Of a stretch of 64,000 nt of DNA, positions 53,848 through 62,171 are shown in pieces. The DNA comes from UBA2166 sp964463965 (GTDB lineage Bacteria > Nitrospirota > Nitrospiria > Nitrospirales > UBA2166). A program made the translations under genes and the position numbers. Location: contig CAYXED010000002.1 in assembly GCA_964463965.1 (NCBI GenBank), positions 186,001 to 250,000 of the forward strand, given 5' to 3'. Numbering within the stretch: position 1 is the stretch's first letter; each line of letters starts with the position of its first letter. The notes beneath the pieces were generated by a model. That model searched no databases. It was not told the DNA's origin and saw only the letters and a list, made by a program, of their open reading frames with translations.

Positions 53848-54783
53848 ATGCGTGTTTTCATATTTGCATTTCTACTTCTTCTTAGTTTTGGCATATCCAC
53901 TGGATGTGTCGGGCATAATGTTCCTTGGGGTAAAGATGACCCTCGATATCACAAGGGAAACTTTGTAACTGTTGATGGAAAGGAAACATTTTATGTCGAT
54001 CGTGGGGAAGGTCCAGTTGTCGTACTGTTACACGGATTGCCTTTATCTTCATGGGAGTGGAGGCACTTTGTTGGGGTGTTATCACAAAACTATCGGGTAA
54101 TAAGTCCGGACTTATATGGGTTTGGCTACTCTGATCGTCCACGTGATGGGGATTACTCTTGGTCTGCATATGGGCGGTGGATGAATGCTTTTCTTGATGC
54201 TGTAAATGTGGATCATGCTACATTTGTTGTAACTGATATTGCAGGGCCTATTAGTTTTGAGTTGCTTGCTACTTCTCCTGAGAAGGTTAGAGGGCTTGTG
54301 ATTGCTAATACTTGGTATAGTGATGAGGCATTTAATATGCCATTTTTACTGAAATTACTCTCATGGTCACCAACTGGATGGATGGGAATATACGCGACTA
54401 ATAGGGCAATGGTAACGCTGCAAACTCGTGCTCTTTTTGCAGACATAGAGAAGAGTAAAGGGGAATTTGAAGATCAAATATGGATGAATGTTAAGACAAT
54501 ACAATCCCGTAAGATCCTTCAAAAAGTTATGAGAGGTTTTCAATTTGATCGGAAGCACATTTATCAGGAGAGTCTGCAATCATTTGATGGACCAGTGCTT
54601 CTTGCATGGGGAGAACAAGATCCTGCAATTTCTATAGAAAATATTGGGCTGTTTCAGCTCATGCTTCCGCAGGCAGAAATTGAAAGATACTCTGATGCTG
54701 GCCATTTTTTAGCGCAAGAAAAACCCGTAGATTTTTCCAAAAGAATTGTTAAGTTTCTTAATCTCCACAGAGACGCACTATAA
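53848..54783 (+). CDS. Alpha/beta hydrolase lipoprotein, dehalogenase/epoxide-hydrolase-like
   Basis: A 311-residue protein with a lipoprotein-like signal ending at Cys20. It has the oxyanion HG motif LLHGLPLSSWEWR, DLYGFGYSDRP, and a nucleophile elbow VVTDIAGPI that puts Asp130, not Ser, in the nucleophile place as in haloalkane dehalogenases and epoxide hydrolases. The His is in DAGHFLAQE. The halide-binding Trp beside the nucleophile is not seen (Ile131), so substrate is open. A membrane-anchored member of this family is unusual. Confidence 0.75.
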   Translation: MRVFIFAFLLLLSFGISTGCVGHNVPWGKDDPRYHKGNFVTVDGKETFYVDRGEGPVVVLLHGLPLSSWEWRHFVGVLSQNYRVISPDLYGFGYSDRPRDGDYSWSAYGRWMNAFLDAVNVDHATFVVTDIAGPISFELLATSPEKVRGLVIANTWYSDEAFNMPFLLKLLSWSPTGWMGIYATNRAMVTLQTRALFADIEKSKGEFEDQIWMNVKTIQSRKILQKVMRGFQFDRKHIYQESLQSFDGPVLLAWGEQDPAISIENIGLFQLMLPQAEIERYSDAGHFLAQEKPVDFSKRIVKFLNLHRDAL

Positions 54784-54915
54784 ACGTAATATGGGAAAAC
54801 GCTACATTCATAATAATAAAAACTGGAGGCCTTGCGTGGTATTAATTATACTAAGCTCTCAGGTGTAGAGTGTGCTGTGCCATATTTCAAAGGCAGGGCA
54901 TTTAAGTACAAAGGT

Positions 54916-55233
54916 TTATCCCTGATCAGGAATCCTTAGGCGGTCAACGATTTCTCCATTTACGACATACCTTTCCATAATCTCTGTCACGTCTTCCTCT
55001 GAACCCACCCAATACCAGATCCCCTCAGGGTATATAACTACCGCTGGTCCAAAAGAACAATGATCAAGACATCCAGCTTTATTTGCTCTTACCGTAGCCT
55101 TTAGTCCAAGCCTCTCTACTTCTTTTTTGAAAAAAACCTGAAGTTGTTCTGATCCGTTATCTGCACAGCATCCTCGGGGGTCGCTTTTTGGGCGTTGATT
55201 GATACAAACAAAAATGTGATGAGTAAATTTCAT
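54916..55233 (-). CDS. Thioredoxin-like [2Fe-2S] ferredoxin
   Basis: A 105-residue protein. Cys are placed as in thioredoxin-fold [2Fe-2S] ferredoxins (Shethna/Aquifex Fd4 type): one in FVCINQRP, CC in RGCCADNG, and CLDHC in ANKAGCLDHCSFGP. GAGGAGCG precedes the ATG. It is an electron carrier or a cluster scaffold; no partner gene is adjacent. Confidence 0.87.
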   Translation of the reverse strand: MKFTHHIFVCINQRPKSDPRGCCADNGSEQLQVFFKKEVERLGLKATVRANKAGCLDHCSFGPAVVIYPEGIWYWVGSEEDVTEIMERYVVNGEIVDRLRIPDQG

Positions 55234-55377
55234 TGTCTTCGCTCCTCATTCCTCATTTCAGTACAATTTTTTTAAGATGGGTATGCTCAATTTTTAGAAG
55301 TGAGAGAGGTGAAAAATATTTCCTGTACCTTATTGATAGCGTAATAAGCACCATATCCTAAAGGTTGAGTAAAAAGT

Positions 55378-56052
55378 TTACTTGTTTTGAAGGTTTTTTT
55401 CTGTGATTTCAGGTGATCTGTTTTGAGGTACAATATCAGAGTAGAGGGCTGTAAGGTTATCGACAACCATTTCTACCTCTGGATGATCAGAGCCAAGGGC
55501 TGGCTCAAGAATTGCCAGTGATTGTGTATGATAATCGGCCGCTTCTCTTAATCGATTCTGTGCAGAATAAATTCTAGCAAGATTGTTAAGACTTCGCCCC
55601 ACGTCAGGGTGTTTCTCCCCCATATTGGCAACAAGTACTTTATGGGCACGCTCGTGCATGTCTAATGCTTTTTTGAGAGACCGTTGAATAAGAAAAAAAT
55701 CTCCAAGGTACGTGAGTGTTCGTCCAATTTCTAGATCATTTTCATCAAGCATTTGTTCCTGTATGGATAGAGCAAGAAGGTGATGCGCTTCGGCTTGTGT
55801 ATAGTCCTTCTTCCCGTAAGCTATCATGGCTAGGGTGTTATGTACGTGGGCAATGTCCTCATGGGACGGCCCAAGAGCGCTCTTTGCCTGAGCAAGAGAC
55901 TTTTGCGCGAGGGTGGCTGCTTCTTCAAAATTACCCTCTTCTGCAAATTTTGCTGCCTCTTTTTGTAACGTAACCCAATCGCGATCGTCAGTACAACTTC
56001 CAAGGAAAAAAAGTAGAATGATAAGTGCCCATATTTTCATATATAAGCTCAC
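55378..56052 (-). CDS. TPR-repeat lipoprotein
   Basis: A 224-residue protein with a lipobox ending LGSC at about residue 20, then about four 42-residue tetratricopeptide repeats of the kinesin-light-chain style (ALGPSHEDIAHVHNTLA and related lines). Such repeats bind partner proteins. It lies 5 nt after the next minus-strand gene, so the three genes 57167-55378 look like an operon. Confidence 0.78.
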   Translation of the reverse strand: MSLYMKIWALIILLFFLGSCTDDRDWVTLQKEAAKFAEEGNFEEAATLAQKSLAQAKSALGPSHEDIAHVHNTLAMIAYGKKDYTQAEAHHLLALSIQEQMLDENDLEIGRTLTYLGDFFLIQRSLKKALDMHERAHKVLVANMGEKHPDVGRSLNNLARIYSAQNRLREAADYHTQSLAILEPALGSDHPEVEMVVDNLTALYSDIVPQNRSPEITEKNLQNK

Positions 56053-56057
56053 GATCT

Positions 56058-56585
56058 CTAATAGTCGTCTTCTTTAAAGTCAATCATTATAAACCCTAAT
56101 AGAAGATCAGCAATTTCTGAGAGGTCAATTGCAGCTTCGGTCCCCACATGCACGAGGTGTATTGTTGTTCCAAATTCCCACAGTCCCCGTTGACGGCCAC
56201 CCATATAAGCTAAACTCGCACCAGCGGTAAATGGTTCAGCTTCTGTATATAATATTCCGTAGCGAGGGTTCCAAATCCCTGATTCTTTGCCTAGTCCTAT
56301 GCGTACAGTGTCATAGTTCTCTAATCCGAGCTGGAGGGCTTTTGTTGCACGTACATTGATGCCGTAGCCTGGACCAAAACCGATGTTGGCACGGAAAATA
56401 TCGAAAACATCAAGGACGCGATTGACTGGGTAGAGGAGTATAGTTACTACTGTTGAGTGTGATGGGCTTCGTGGGAGTTGGCTACTGTTGCTCGAATTTT
56501 TTGCAATTGCTGGGTTCACTATGATCAGACATAAGCAAACAAGAATAAGGTTGGTGTAAAAAGCTTTATTAAATAGATGGTGCAT
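56058..56585 (-). CDS. Exported protein of unknown function
   Basis: A 175-residue protein with a signal peptide (about 1-28). Beta-rich segments contain FDIFRANIGFGPGYGINVRATKALQ, GLGKESGIWNPRYG and GRQRGLWEFG. The glycine and aromatic pattern suggests an outer-membrane or periplasmic protein like those seen widely in delta-type genomes, but I do not recognise the family with certainty. Confidence 0.6.
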   Translation of the reverse strand: MHHLFNKAFYTNLILVCLCLIIVNPAIAKNSSNSSQLPRSPSHSTVVTILLYPVNRVLDVFDIFRANIGFGPGYGINVRATKALQLGLENYDTVRIGLGKESGIWNPRYGILYTEAEPFTAGASLAYMGGRQRGLWEFGTTIHLVHVGTEAAIDLSEIADLLLGFIMIDFKEDDY

Positions 56586-57167
56586 TCAGAAGACCCCATC
56601 ATATGGTGAATCAAGCTGACAGGCTTCGGAATCTGCCTTTAAAAACAAACCAACAATTATGGTGCTGATATCTTTTGCCAATCGCATTGATGATGAGGTT
56701 GTTAGTGCTGAGGGAACTGCAGTTGCTGCAATGGGGATCCAATTTGTGATGACATCATTTGGTGATGAGGTAAATGGGTTTTCATGGTTCTGTTCGCATA
56801 GGACATCCTGTAATTCCTGAAACACGTACTCTACAGCTCTATGAGGCTTTAAGCGGATAATGGTCTTTGTTGGGGGCGAGTAATTGGGAAAATCGATAGG
56901 TAATTCATAGTGTGCAATGAGTAATGAGGGTTCAAGGAGGGTAGCTAGCTGAATGATTTTTTCTGCTTCAAATAGAAGTGTAAGGTTGGATTGTGTGAGC
57001 AGGGTGTTAAGGCGTACTTTTGATTTTTCTACCTCCTCTTGGGAAAATTTAATCAATTGTGGTGAGACGCCGGGTTCAATTACCTTTATTAATGACTCTG
57101 CATGCGTAATGCTTGGTATCCATAGGAGGCATGCTATTGTTGTGTATCGTAGGAGCAAGGAGTTCAT
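56586..57167 (-). CDS. Exported protein of unknown function
   Basis: A 193-residue protein with a signal peptide (about 1-23, cleavage near THA-ES). The mature part has an FPNYSPPTKTIIRLKPH stretch and one Cys in VLCEQNH. I see no known domain. It overlaps no other gene and begins the 57167-55378 operon. Confidence 0.55.
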   Translation of the reverse strand: MNSLLLRYTTIACLLWIPSITHAESLIKVIEPGVSPQLIKFSQEEVEKSKVRLNTLLTQSNLTLLFEAEKIIQLATLLEPSLLIAHYELPIDFPNYSPPTKTIIRLKPHRAVEYVFQELQDVLCEQNHENPFTSSPNDVITNWIPIAATAVPSALTTSSSMRLAKDISTIIVGLFLKADSEACQLDSPYDGVF

Positions 57168-57259
57168 TGCTACGTGATGGGTTGAGTTTTATTCATAGCA
57201 ACTTTGTCAGTTGCCGTACTGTCAACGCTTCTTTAGGGGACTTATGGTGAAGATGAAAC

Positions 57260-58222
57260 ATGAGGGACACCTTATCACCCCCCCCCAAGAAGCGTCAATT
57301 TTCCCAATTACTGCTTGTTCTTTGCATTTTATTTCAATCGAGTGGATCTTTCGCAGTTGAACCACCACATCTGATTTTTCAGGCCCCAGAACGCTTTATG
57401 CCATTCGTTAAACGCATTAAGTCGATGGAAGGGCCGTACTATGGCCACGCGCTTGAATTAGCTGGGCTTGCTCATCCAGGTCCGCCTATTCAAATTCATC
57501 TTGTTTCTGAGAACTTTGGAGTGCGTTCTCAGCTTCCAATGTGGGTGTCTGGGTATGCTCTTGGAAAGCATAGTGTTGTTGTTTTGTTGCCGGAGCGAGT
57601 TCACTCTTATCCCGCTCACGGTATTGAAGACCTTGTGGTGCATGAGGTTTCTCACATTTTGAATTATCGGGCCACAAGAGGAGGCGTTATCCCAAGATGG
57701 TTTGATGAGGGTATTGCAACTATTGCAGCACGCACTTGGGGTTTTGAGGATCAGGCAAGACTTATCTGGGCTGTAGGGAACCCAGATCATTTTTCTTTAG
57801 AACGATTGAATAACCTATTTAATGGTAATGCCCTAGAGGCGCGTCGAGGGTATAGCCTGTCTGCTGGTTTTGTCCGTGACCTGATTCAAGAACATGGCCC
57901 TACTGTATCAGGGCGTATTCTTTCTTTAGTAGGGCAAGGCGCTCACTTTGAAACTGCTTTTTATGAGATTGTTAAACTTTCGCCTCATGAAGCAGCAATG
58001 GCATTTCTCGATCGACAATCATTATGGATTCGATGGGTGCCATTTTTTACTAGTAACTTTTCAATTTGGATGGGTATGGCAGTTCTTGCGATTATTGTAT
58101 TTATAGTTCATATACGCAAAACACGGTCACGTCGATATTATGATAACGATGTGGAGGATGAGTTTGACTATGGTGAATTAGAGCAATCAACAGAATGGGA
58201 GTGGGACGACGAAAAAAAATAA
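57260..58222 (+). CDS. Peptidase MA-family zinc metallopeptidase with C-terminal anchor
   Basis: A 320-residue gluzincin-like protein. It has an N-terminal signal segment, HEVSH at 128-132 and the third-ligand Glu150 in RWFDEGIA; one transmembrane helix lies at about 262-282 with an acidic cytoplasmic tail. It probably acts in the periplasm. A run of nine C (57278-57286) lies at codons 7-9. With ten C, upstream ATG 57244 or 57253 would be in frame with the rest, so the true start or expression state may depend on this tract. Confidence 0.78.
   Translation: MRDTLSPPPKKRQFSQLLLVLCILFQSSGSFAVEPPHLIFQAPERFMPFVKRIKSMEGPYYGHALELAGLAHPGPPIQIHLVSENFGVRSQLPMWVSGYALGKHSVVVLLPERVHSYPAHGIEDLVVHEVSHILNYRATRGGVIPRWFDEGIATIAARTWGFEDQARLIWAVGNPDHFSLERLNNLFNGNALEARRGYSLSAGFVRDLIQEHGPTVSGRILSLVGQGAHFETAFYEIVKLSPHEAAMAFLDRQSLWIRWVPFFTSNFSIWMGMAVLAIIVFIVHIRKTRSRRYYDNDVEDEFDYGELEQSTEWEWDDEKK
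57278..57286 (+). repeat. C9 tract near start of peptidase gene
   Basis: Nine consecutive C residues six codons after ATG 57260. Frame changes of one base exchange which upstream ATG reads into the gene; a typical phase-variation or sequencing-error site. Confidence 0.9.
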
Positions 58223-58276
58223 TGTACAGTTTTGTAAGCTATGGCGCAGGTGACGTGTAGCCCAGAACTATATTTT

Positions 58277-58316
58277 GGGTAGCAGCCTTCCGCCTATTGG
58301 CTTTAGGCTACTACCC
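58277..58316 (+). terminator. Hairpin after peptidase gene
   Basis: GGGTAGCAGCC (58277-58287) pairs with GGCTACTACCC (58306-58316) with one mismatch and an 18-nt loop. The tail is only TTTAATT, so it may be a weak terminator. Confidence 0.45.
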
Positions 58317-58337
58317 TTTAATTATGGCACTGACTTG

Positions 58338-58357
58338 AAAAAAAACAGCTTCACTGT
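58338..58357 (-). terminator. Possible terminator of HU copy 2
   Basis: Minus strand: ACAG, 5-nt loop, CTGT, then eight T. The stem is short (4 bp) but placement 20-40 nt after the HU stop is right. Confidence 0.4.
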
Positions 58358-58377
58358 AGAGAATGAATTGAAGAGGG

Positions 58378-58662
58378 TTATTTTCCTAAGATGTTATCTT
58401 TGCAAATTTTAGAAATTCTAAACTTTAACACTCGCTTTGCAGGAATTTTTATAGTTTCACCGGTTTGAGGATTCCTTCCAGTTCGTGCTTTCCGGTTTGC
58501 TAGGACTAGCTTGCCAATGTTTGGAACGGTAAAACCGTTCTTTGCCTCTTTATATGCAAGAGCGGAGAGCTCTTCGAGGAACTCTGACATCGCCTTCTTT
58601 GTTTGCCCAGTTTTTTTTGAGAGATGATCGACGATGGCAGCTTTACTCATGGACTTAGCCAT
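58378..58662 (-). CDS. HU-family DNA-binding protein (copy 2)
   Basis: A 94-residue HU protein closely similar to copy 1 at 32307. The NIGKLVLANRKARTGRNPQTGE arm and K-I-P-A-K-R-V-L-K-F tail are intact. GGAGG lies before the ATG, and TTGACA with a 17-bp spacer stands about 110 bp upstream. Two HU genes may form heterodimers or serve different growth states. Confidence 0.93.
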   Translation of the reverse strand: MAKSMSKAAIVDHLSKKTGQTKKAMSEFLEELSALAYKEAKNGFTVPNIGKLVLANRKARTGRNPQTGETIKIPAKRVLKFRISKICKDNILGK

Positions 58663-58747
58663 TATTGAATCCTCCTATAAATACGTGAAATGATATAACT
58701 CGACCGAGTGAAACTATAACTCAGCATCGGACAACGCATATCTCGTA

Positions 58748-58776
58748 ATCATGGGGGGTTTGTGAGAGTGTGTCAA
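58748..58776 (-). promoter_or_regulatory. Sigma-70-type promoter for HU copy 2
   Basis: Minus strand: TTGACA (58771-58776), a 17-bp spacer and CATGAT (58748-58753). The -35 is perfect and the -10 matches 4 of 6. The leader to the HU start is about 85 nt. Confidence 0.6.
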
Positions 58777-58832
58777 GACACGCGAAGCAAGAAAAATATA
58801 TTTTTTTTCTCCCTTGACGGTTTCATTAATTC

Positions 58833-59105
58833 ATGATCCGTCCACATCAGAAGTTGTTAAGGTCTTGTCAGGGTGTAGCAGTATCAAGGGTTGTAAATAG
58901 CAATATTGATGCCGTGATGTCCAAAGGGTCTTTAATCACTTCAGAGGCGGCTGCTTTTAGTAAGGTTTTTGTACGTGCGTCAGAGAGATGGCGTGTATTG
59001 TTTGGCGGTATCCGAAACGATACATTGTGTACCGAAAGTGATGCGAGCTATTTAGGGATATTTTGTATCGTAGCATTATGTATTTTATATCTCAGGAGGC
59101 TTTAG
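58833..59105 (+). CDS. Hypothetical 90-residue protein, doubtful
   Basis: An open frame between the divergent HU copy 2 and the convergent regulator gene. The last 18 residues are hydrophobic and end in RRL, like a tail anchor. No good ribosome site and no recognised domain. It ends 2 nt before the end of the minus-strand regulator gene, leaving no room for a terminator. Confidence 0.25.
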   Translation: MIRPHQKLLRSCQGVAVSRVVNSNIDAVMSKGSLITSEAAAFSKVFVRASERWRVLFGGIRNDTLCTESDASYLGIFCIVALCILYLRRL

Positions 59106-59106
59106 G

Positions 59107-60486
59107 CTAGTGTTGCGAAGAATGATCGTCTTGTCCCAAGTGTTTGCTAATTAAGCGAGAGAAATGAGTTCGCTGAAGTCCCAGCAATTCTGCAGCTTTT
59201 GTCCTTTTCCCCCCTGAGCGTGTTAAGGCGTTTAGGATAATCTGTTTCTTGTAGTGCTCAACAGCATCATGGAATGAGCTCTCATCAAAATTCAAGGCGG
59301 CATTACTTTTTGGCATGGTTGTGTGCAAGGAATCAAGGGAAAGGTCGTTCGGTTCGATGAACAATCCGTTACTTTTAAGAATCACTGATTTTTCTATTAC
59401 ATTTCTGAGTGTGCGTACATTTCCTGGCCAGAGGTTACTTTCTAAGGATTGGATTGCTGCCGAAGAAAACTGTAGATTTGGCTTTTTGGCCTCTTTACAT
59501 AATTGTGAAAGAAAATAGGTGGCAAGAGGGATAATATCTTCAGGACGGTCCCGAAGTGGAGGTATGTGTATTGGGACCACGTTGAGCCTAAAAAAAAGAT
59601 CTTCACGAAATTCCCCTTCATTGACAGCCTTTCCTAAATCTCGATTGGTCGCAGCAATCACGCGAATGTCTGTTGGAATCGTAGTTGTGCCGCCTACACG
59701 TTCAAATTTTCTTTCTTGAAGAAAACGTAAGAGTTTTGCTTGCAGGGAGATATCCATATCTCCTATCTCATCCAAGAAGACGGTACCTCCATTTGCCTGC
59801 TCAAATTTACCTTTTTTTAGTATTGCACCTGGAAATGATCTGGCTTCATGCCCAAACAGCTCTGATTCCAGCAATTCTTTTGGTATAGCTACGCAATTGA
59901 TGGGGTAAAACATGCGGTTATTTCGTTCACTCCATTCATGAATCTTTCTGGCAAACACCTCTTTGCCTGTACCACTTTCTCCAGTTAAGAGGACTGTTGC
60001 GTTTGATATCGCAACGCGTTGTGCCATCTCACACAGTTTCTTCATGGTATTGTTTTCGCAGAACAGTGGACTATAGTTCTTTTCAATTTCATTGCGGAGA
60101 ATAGTTTTCTCAGATTTCCATTCTCTATAGTCAAGCGCTTTTTTAATAGCGATGTCGAGATGGGCGATGTCTAAAGGTTTAGTAATGAAATCATTTGCGC
60201 CACTTTTCATTGCCTGAACAGCCTGAGAAACAATGTTTAGTGCGGAAATAACAATTATGGGAAGCTCTGGCCATTCTAATTTAGCGCGTTTAAGGATATC
60301 CATTCCGCTGACTTTTGGTAATTGAAGATCGAGGAGAAGTAGGTCTGGAGCTTTTTCCGTGATTGTTTTTATGGCATCTTCGCCATTAGAGAGGGTAAGT
60401 ACATCGTGTTTCTGAGTGATTAACCTATCCTTGAGGCCTTTTGAAAAGTCAGTATTGTCGTCAACAATGAGTATACGGGCGTTCAT
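59107..60486 (-). CDS. NtrC-family response regulator with altered GAFTGA motif
   Basis: A 459-residue regulator. The receiver domain has acidic D10/D11, phosphoacceptor D53 and K103. The AAA+ domain has Walker A GESGTGKE (169-176) and Walker B FLDEIGD. A Fis-type HTH is near the C-terminus (GGKRTKAAELLGLQR). Where enhancer-binding proteins have GAFTGA, this one has RSFPGA (216-221), which in known proteins should weaken contact with sigma-54. It may regulate another way. No histidine kinase is adjacent, so it is an orphan here. Confidence 0.9.
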   Translation of the reverse strand: MNARILIVDDNTDFSKGLKDRLITQKHDVLTLSNGEDAIKTITEKAPDLLLLDLQLPKVSGMDILKRAKLEWPELPIIVISALNIVSQAVQAMKSGANDFITKPLDIAHLDIAIKKALDYREWKSEKTILRNEIEKNYSPLFCENNTMKKLCEMAQRVAISNATVLLTGESGTGKEVFARKIHEWSERNNRMFYPINCVAIPKELLESELFGHEARSFPGAILKKGKFEQANGGTVFLDEIGDMDISLQAKLLRFLQERKFERVGGTTTIPTDIRVIAATNRDLGKAVNEGEFREDLFFRLNVVPIHIPPLRDRPEDIIPLATYFLSQLCKEAKKPNLQFSSAAIQSLESNLWPGNVRTLRNVIEKSVILKSNGLFIEPNDLSLDSLHTTMPKSNAALNFDESSFHDAVEHYKKQIILNALTRSGGKRTKAAELLGLQRTHFSRLISKHLGQDDHSSQH

Positions 60487-60629
60487 TTATAACCTTGTTT
60501 CTCAGTAAATTGCTGAGGTATCTTATAATTGTTGTATGTGCTATGCATAGAGAAAAGTGACATTTATGACAAGAAATAATATTTTCTGCAAAAAGTGGTG
60601 CTTGGCAAGGTTTAATTATATTCGACTAT

Positions 60630-60845
60630 TTAGCCTGTTAACTTTCGATTTGAATGCCAATGTTCAATGCGATTATCTTCCATAAGCGCATTCACGGATC
60701 GTGTAAAGATGCGCAAACTGCCCTTGCCAATTTTTGTGCCTGCCAGGCGACCTTCTTCGACCCAGCGATAGACAGTCCATCGACTGATATTAAGCAATTC
60801 TGCCGTTTCGTCTACTCTCAGTAATTGCTTCTGTGCTATATGCAT
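60630..60845 (-). CDS. Excisionase-like HTH DNA-binding protein
   Basis: A 71-residue winged-helix protein of the MerR/excisionase type, with LLRVDETAELLNISRWTVYRWVEEGRL and KIGKGSLRIF. Such small proteins serve as phage excisionases or as gene regulators; no integrase is nearby, so regulation is more likely. A promoter with a palindrome over its -35 lies 55 bp upstream. Confidence 0.8.
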   Translation of the reverse strand: MHIAQKQLLRVDETAELLNISRWTVYRWVEEGRLAGTKIGKGSLRIFTRSVNALMEDNRIEHWHSNRKLTG

Positions 60846-60901
60846 TGGTTTGTCCTATATCGAGTTCTTGTCAGATTATGTGGTGTTCAACAAAAATTAG
60901 C

Positions 60902-60930
60902 TTTTTACCCATTAAGCTAGTTGACGTCAA
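60902..60930 (-). promoter_or_regulatory. Promoter with TTGACGTCAA palindrome over -35
   Basis: Minus strand: TTGACG (60925-60930), 17-bp spacer, TAAAAA (60902-60907). The perfect palindrome TTGACGTCAA spans 60921-60930 and would let a dimeric repressor cover the -35 of the HTH gene. Confidence 0.5.
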
Positions 60931-60948
60931 TATAAAAGGTAATTTTTA

Positions 60949-61452
60949 TTACTCATCCGTTGTTAGTCGTCGGCTCAATATCCACATTTCATAAAGTGGT
61001 ATAGTCGCCATAATGAGAAAAGCGCCTATCATTAGTAGATTTGCAAAAATTAATGCAAAAGCAAATAGTTCTGATATATATCTAATTAGCCACGGGGCAA
61101 TAAGATCAAGTATTACGCCAGAAAATGCTGTGTATGTCATTAAAACTTTGAGCCAAGCAGGTGCCATGGTTAGAAAAAATACATGTACGAGTATTAAGAA
61201 AACAACGGGCATTGTAAAAAGGTGAAAATGGGTGGTTTCAGCTAGCTCATAGAATGATTTTGGTTCACCAAAGGTAGAGTCAGAGCCAAGGTAATGTGCA
61301 ACCACGCCATCGTAAGATAAACCATTCATGGTGTACGCCCAGTATAGGGTGAACATGAACCCAGCACCGGTGATGGCAATAAAAAATGTGTATACCAAGC
61401 GGATTTGTCGATCAACATCTAGAAGTCGAAATCTGGTATTGAAGTTTCTCAT
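60949..61452 (-). CDS. Four-helix membrane protein beside FMN-binding protein
   Basis: A 167-residue membrane protein with about four helices (about 20-40, 70-95, 100-120, 130-155). His residues in ETTHFHLF and LVHVFF could bind heme like a cytochrome b, but this is only a guess. It follows the FMN-binding gene by 2 nt and is the last of the operon starting with the porin. Family not recognised with certainty. Confidence 0.6.
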   Translation of the reverse strand: MRNFNTRFRLLDVDRQIRLVYTFFIAITGAGFMFTLYWAYTMNGLSYDGVVAHYLGSDSTFGEPKSFYELAETTHFHLFTMPVVFLILVHVFFLTMAPAWLKVLMTYTAFSGVILDLIAPWLIRYISELFAFALIFANLLMIGAFLIMATIPLYEMWILSRRLTTDE

Positions 61453-61454
61453 AG

Positions 61455-62171
61455 TTAGTTCCCAAATAGCCTATCAAAAAAACCTCGAGATTCCTTTTTT
61501 GAGTGGGAAGCTGTCTCGCACGATATTGCAGAGTTGACGTACAATTCTTCAGTCAATACCAGAGCACGTTTGACTCCTGCACTGAGGGATCTAACCGACA
61601 TTGTCGCTCCTGAAATATTCATAACGTCTCGATTGAGTCTGAGCGGAGCCGATGAACTCCTTCCGATGTACTGATAAGTAAATCGAGCTTTACGTACTTC
61701 AGCGCCTCGACTTTCTCGGTAGACCAACATCTCAACCCCAGAGACCTTTATGTTCGAATCAATTCCGACTATATAGGTCATTGGGCGATACTTCCCGATG
61801 GTATTCTGGATCACAGCATATTTGTCGAGCGTATCCCCTGTTTCCCCAATAAAAAAATCAAAGCTGGTTTCTGGAAACTTCCATCCTATACGCTCTTCAA
61901 CACAAGATTTTTGTGCTGGAGTAAGGAGGCGTGTTTCTTTTCTCGTAGTCGCTGAGTCTTTTAAAATTAGCTCTACAGCTTCTTTTTCGGTGAAATAGAT
62001 AACTTCTTTTCCAATCTCAACCTGTGTCAGCCAGCGACCTAATTCTTCGTCAAAAATACGTCCGTCCTTGTCCTTCACCATATTCTTTTTGGTTTGGGCA
62101 TCTAGGTTATGTGGATTAAAAAAAATTAGCCCAGTAAGGGCAATCATTCCATAAAAAATTAACAATCTCAT
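61455..62171 (-). CDS. FMN-binding domain protein (NqrC/RnfG-like)
   Basis: A 238-residue protein with a signal or anchor helix (about 5-25) and a C-terminal FMN_bind domain. NISGATMSVRSL matches the S(T)GAT motif whose Thr carries FMN by a phosphoester bond, as in NqrC and RnfG. It faces the periplasm and moves electrons between membrane partners. It starts 1 nt inside the lipoprotein stop (TAATG). Confidence 0.8.
   Translation of the reverse strand: MRLLIFYGMIALTGLIFFNPHNLDAQTKKNMVKDKDGRIFDEELGRWLTQVEIGKEVIYFTEKEAVELILKDSATTRKETRLLTPAQKSCVEERIGWKFPETSFDFFIGETGDTLDKYAVIQNTIGKYRPMTYIVGIDSNIKVSGVEMLVYRESRGAEVRKARFTYQYIGRSSSAPLRLNRDVMNISGATMSVRSLSAGVKRALVLTEELYVNSAISCETASHSKKESRGFFDRLFGN

Noticed and set aside
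60590..60620. Sigma-54 promoter-like GCAC...TTGCA on the minus strand
   Set aside because: The -24 GG is missing and the spacing is one base too long.
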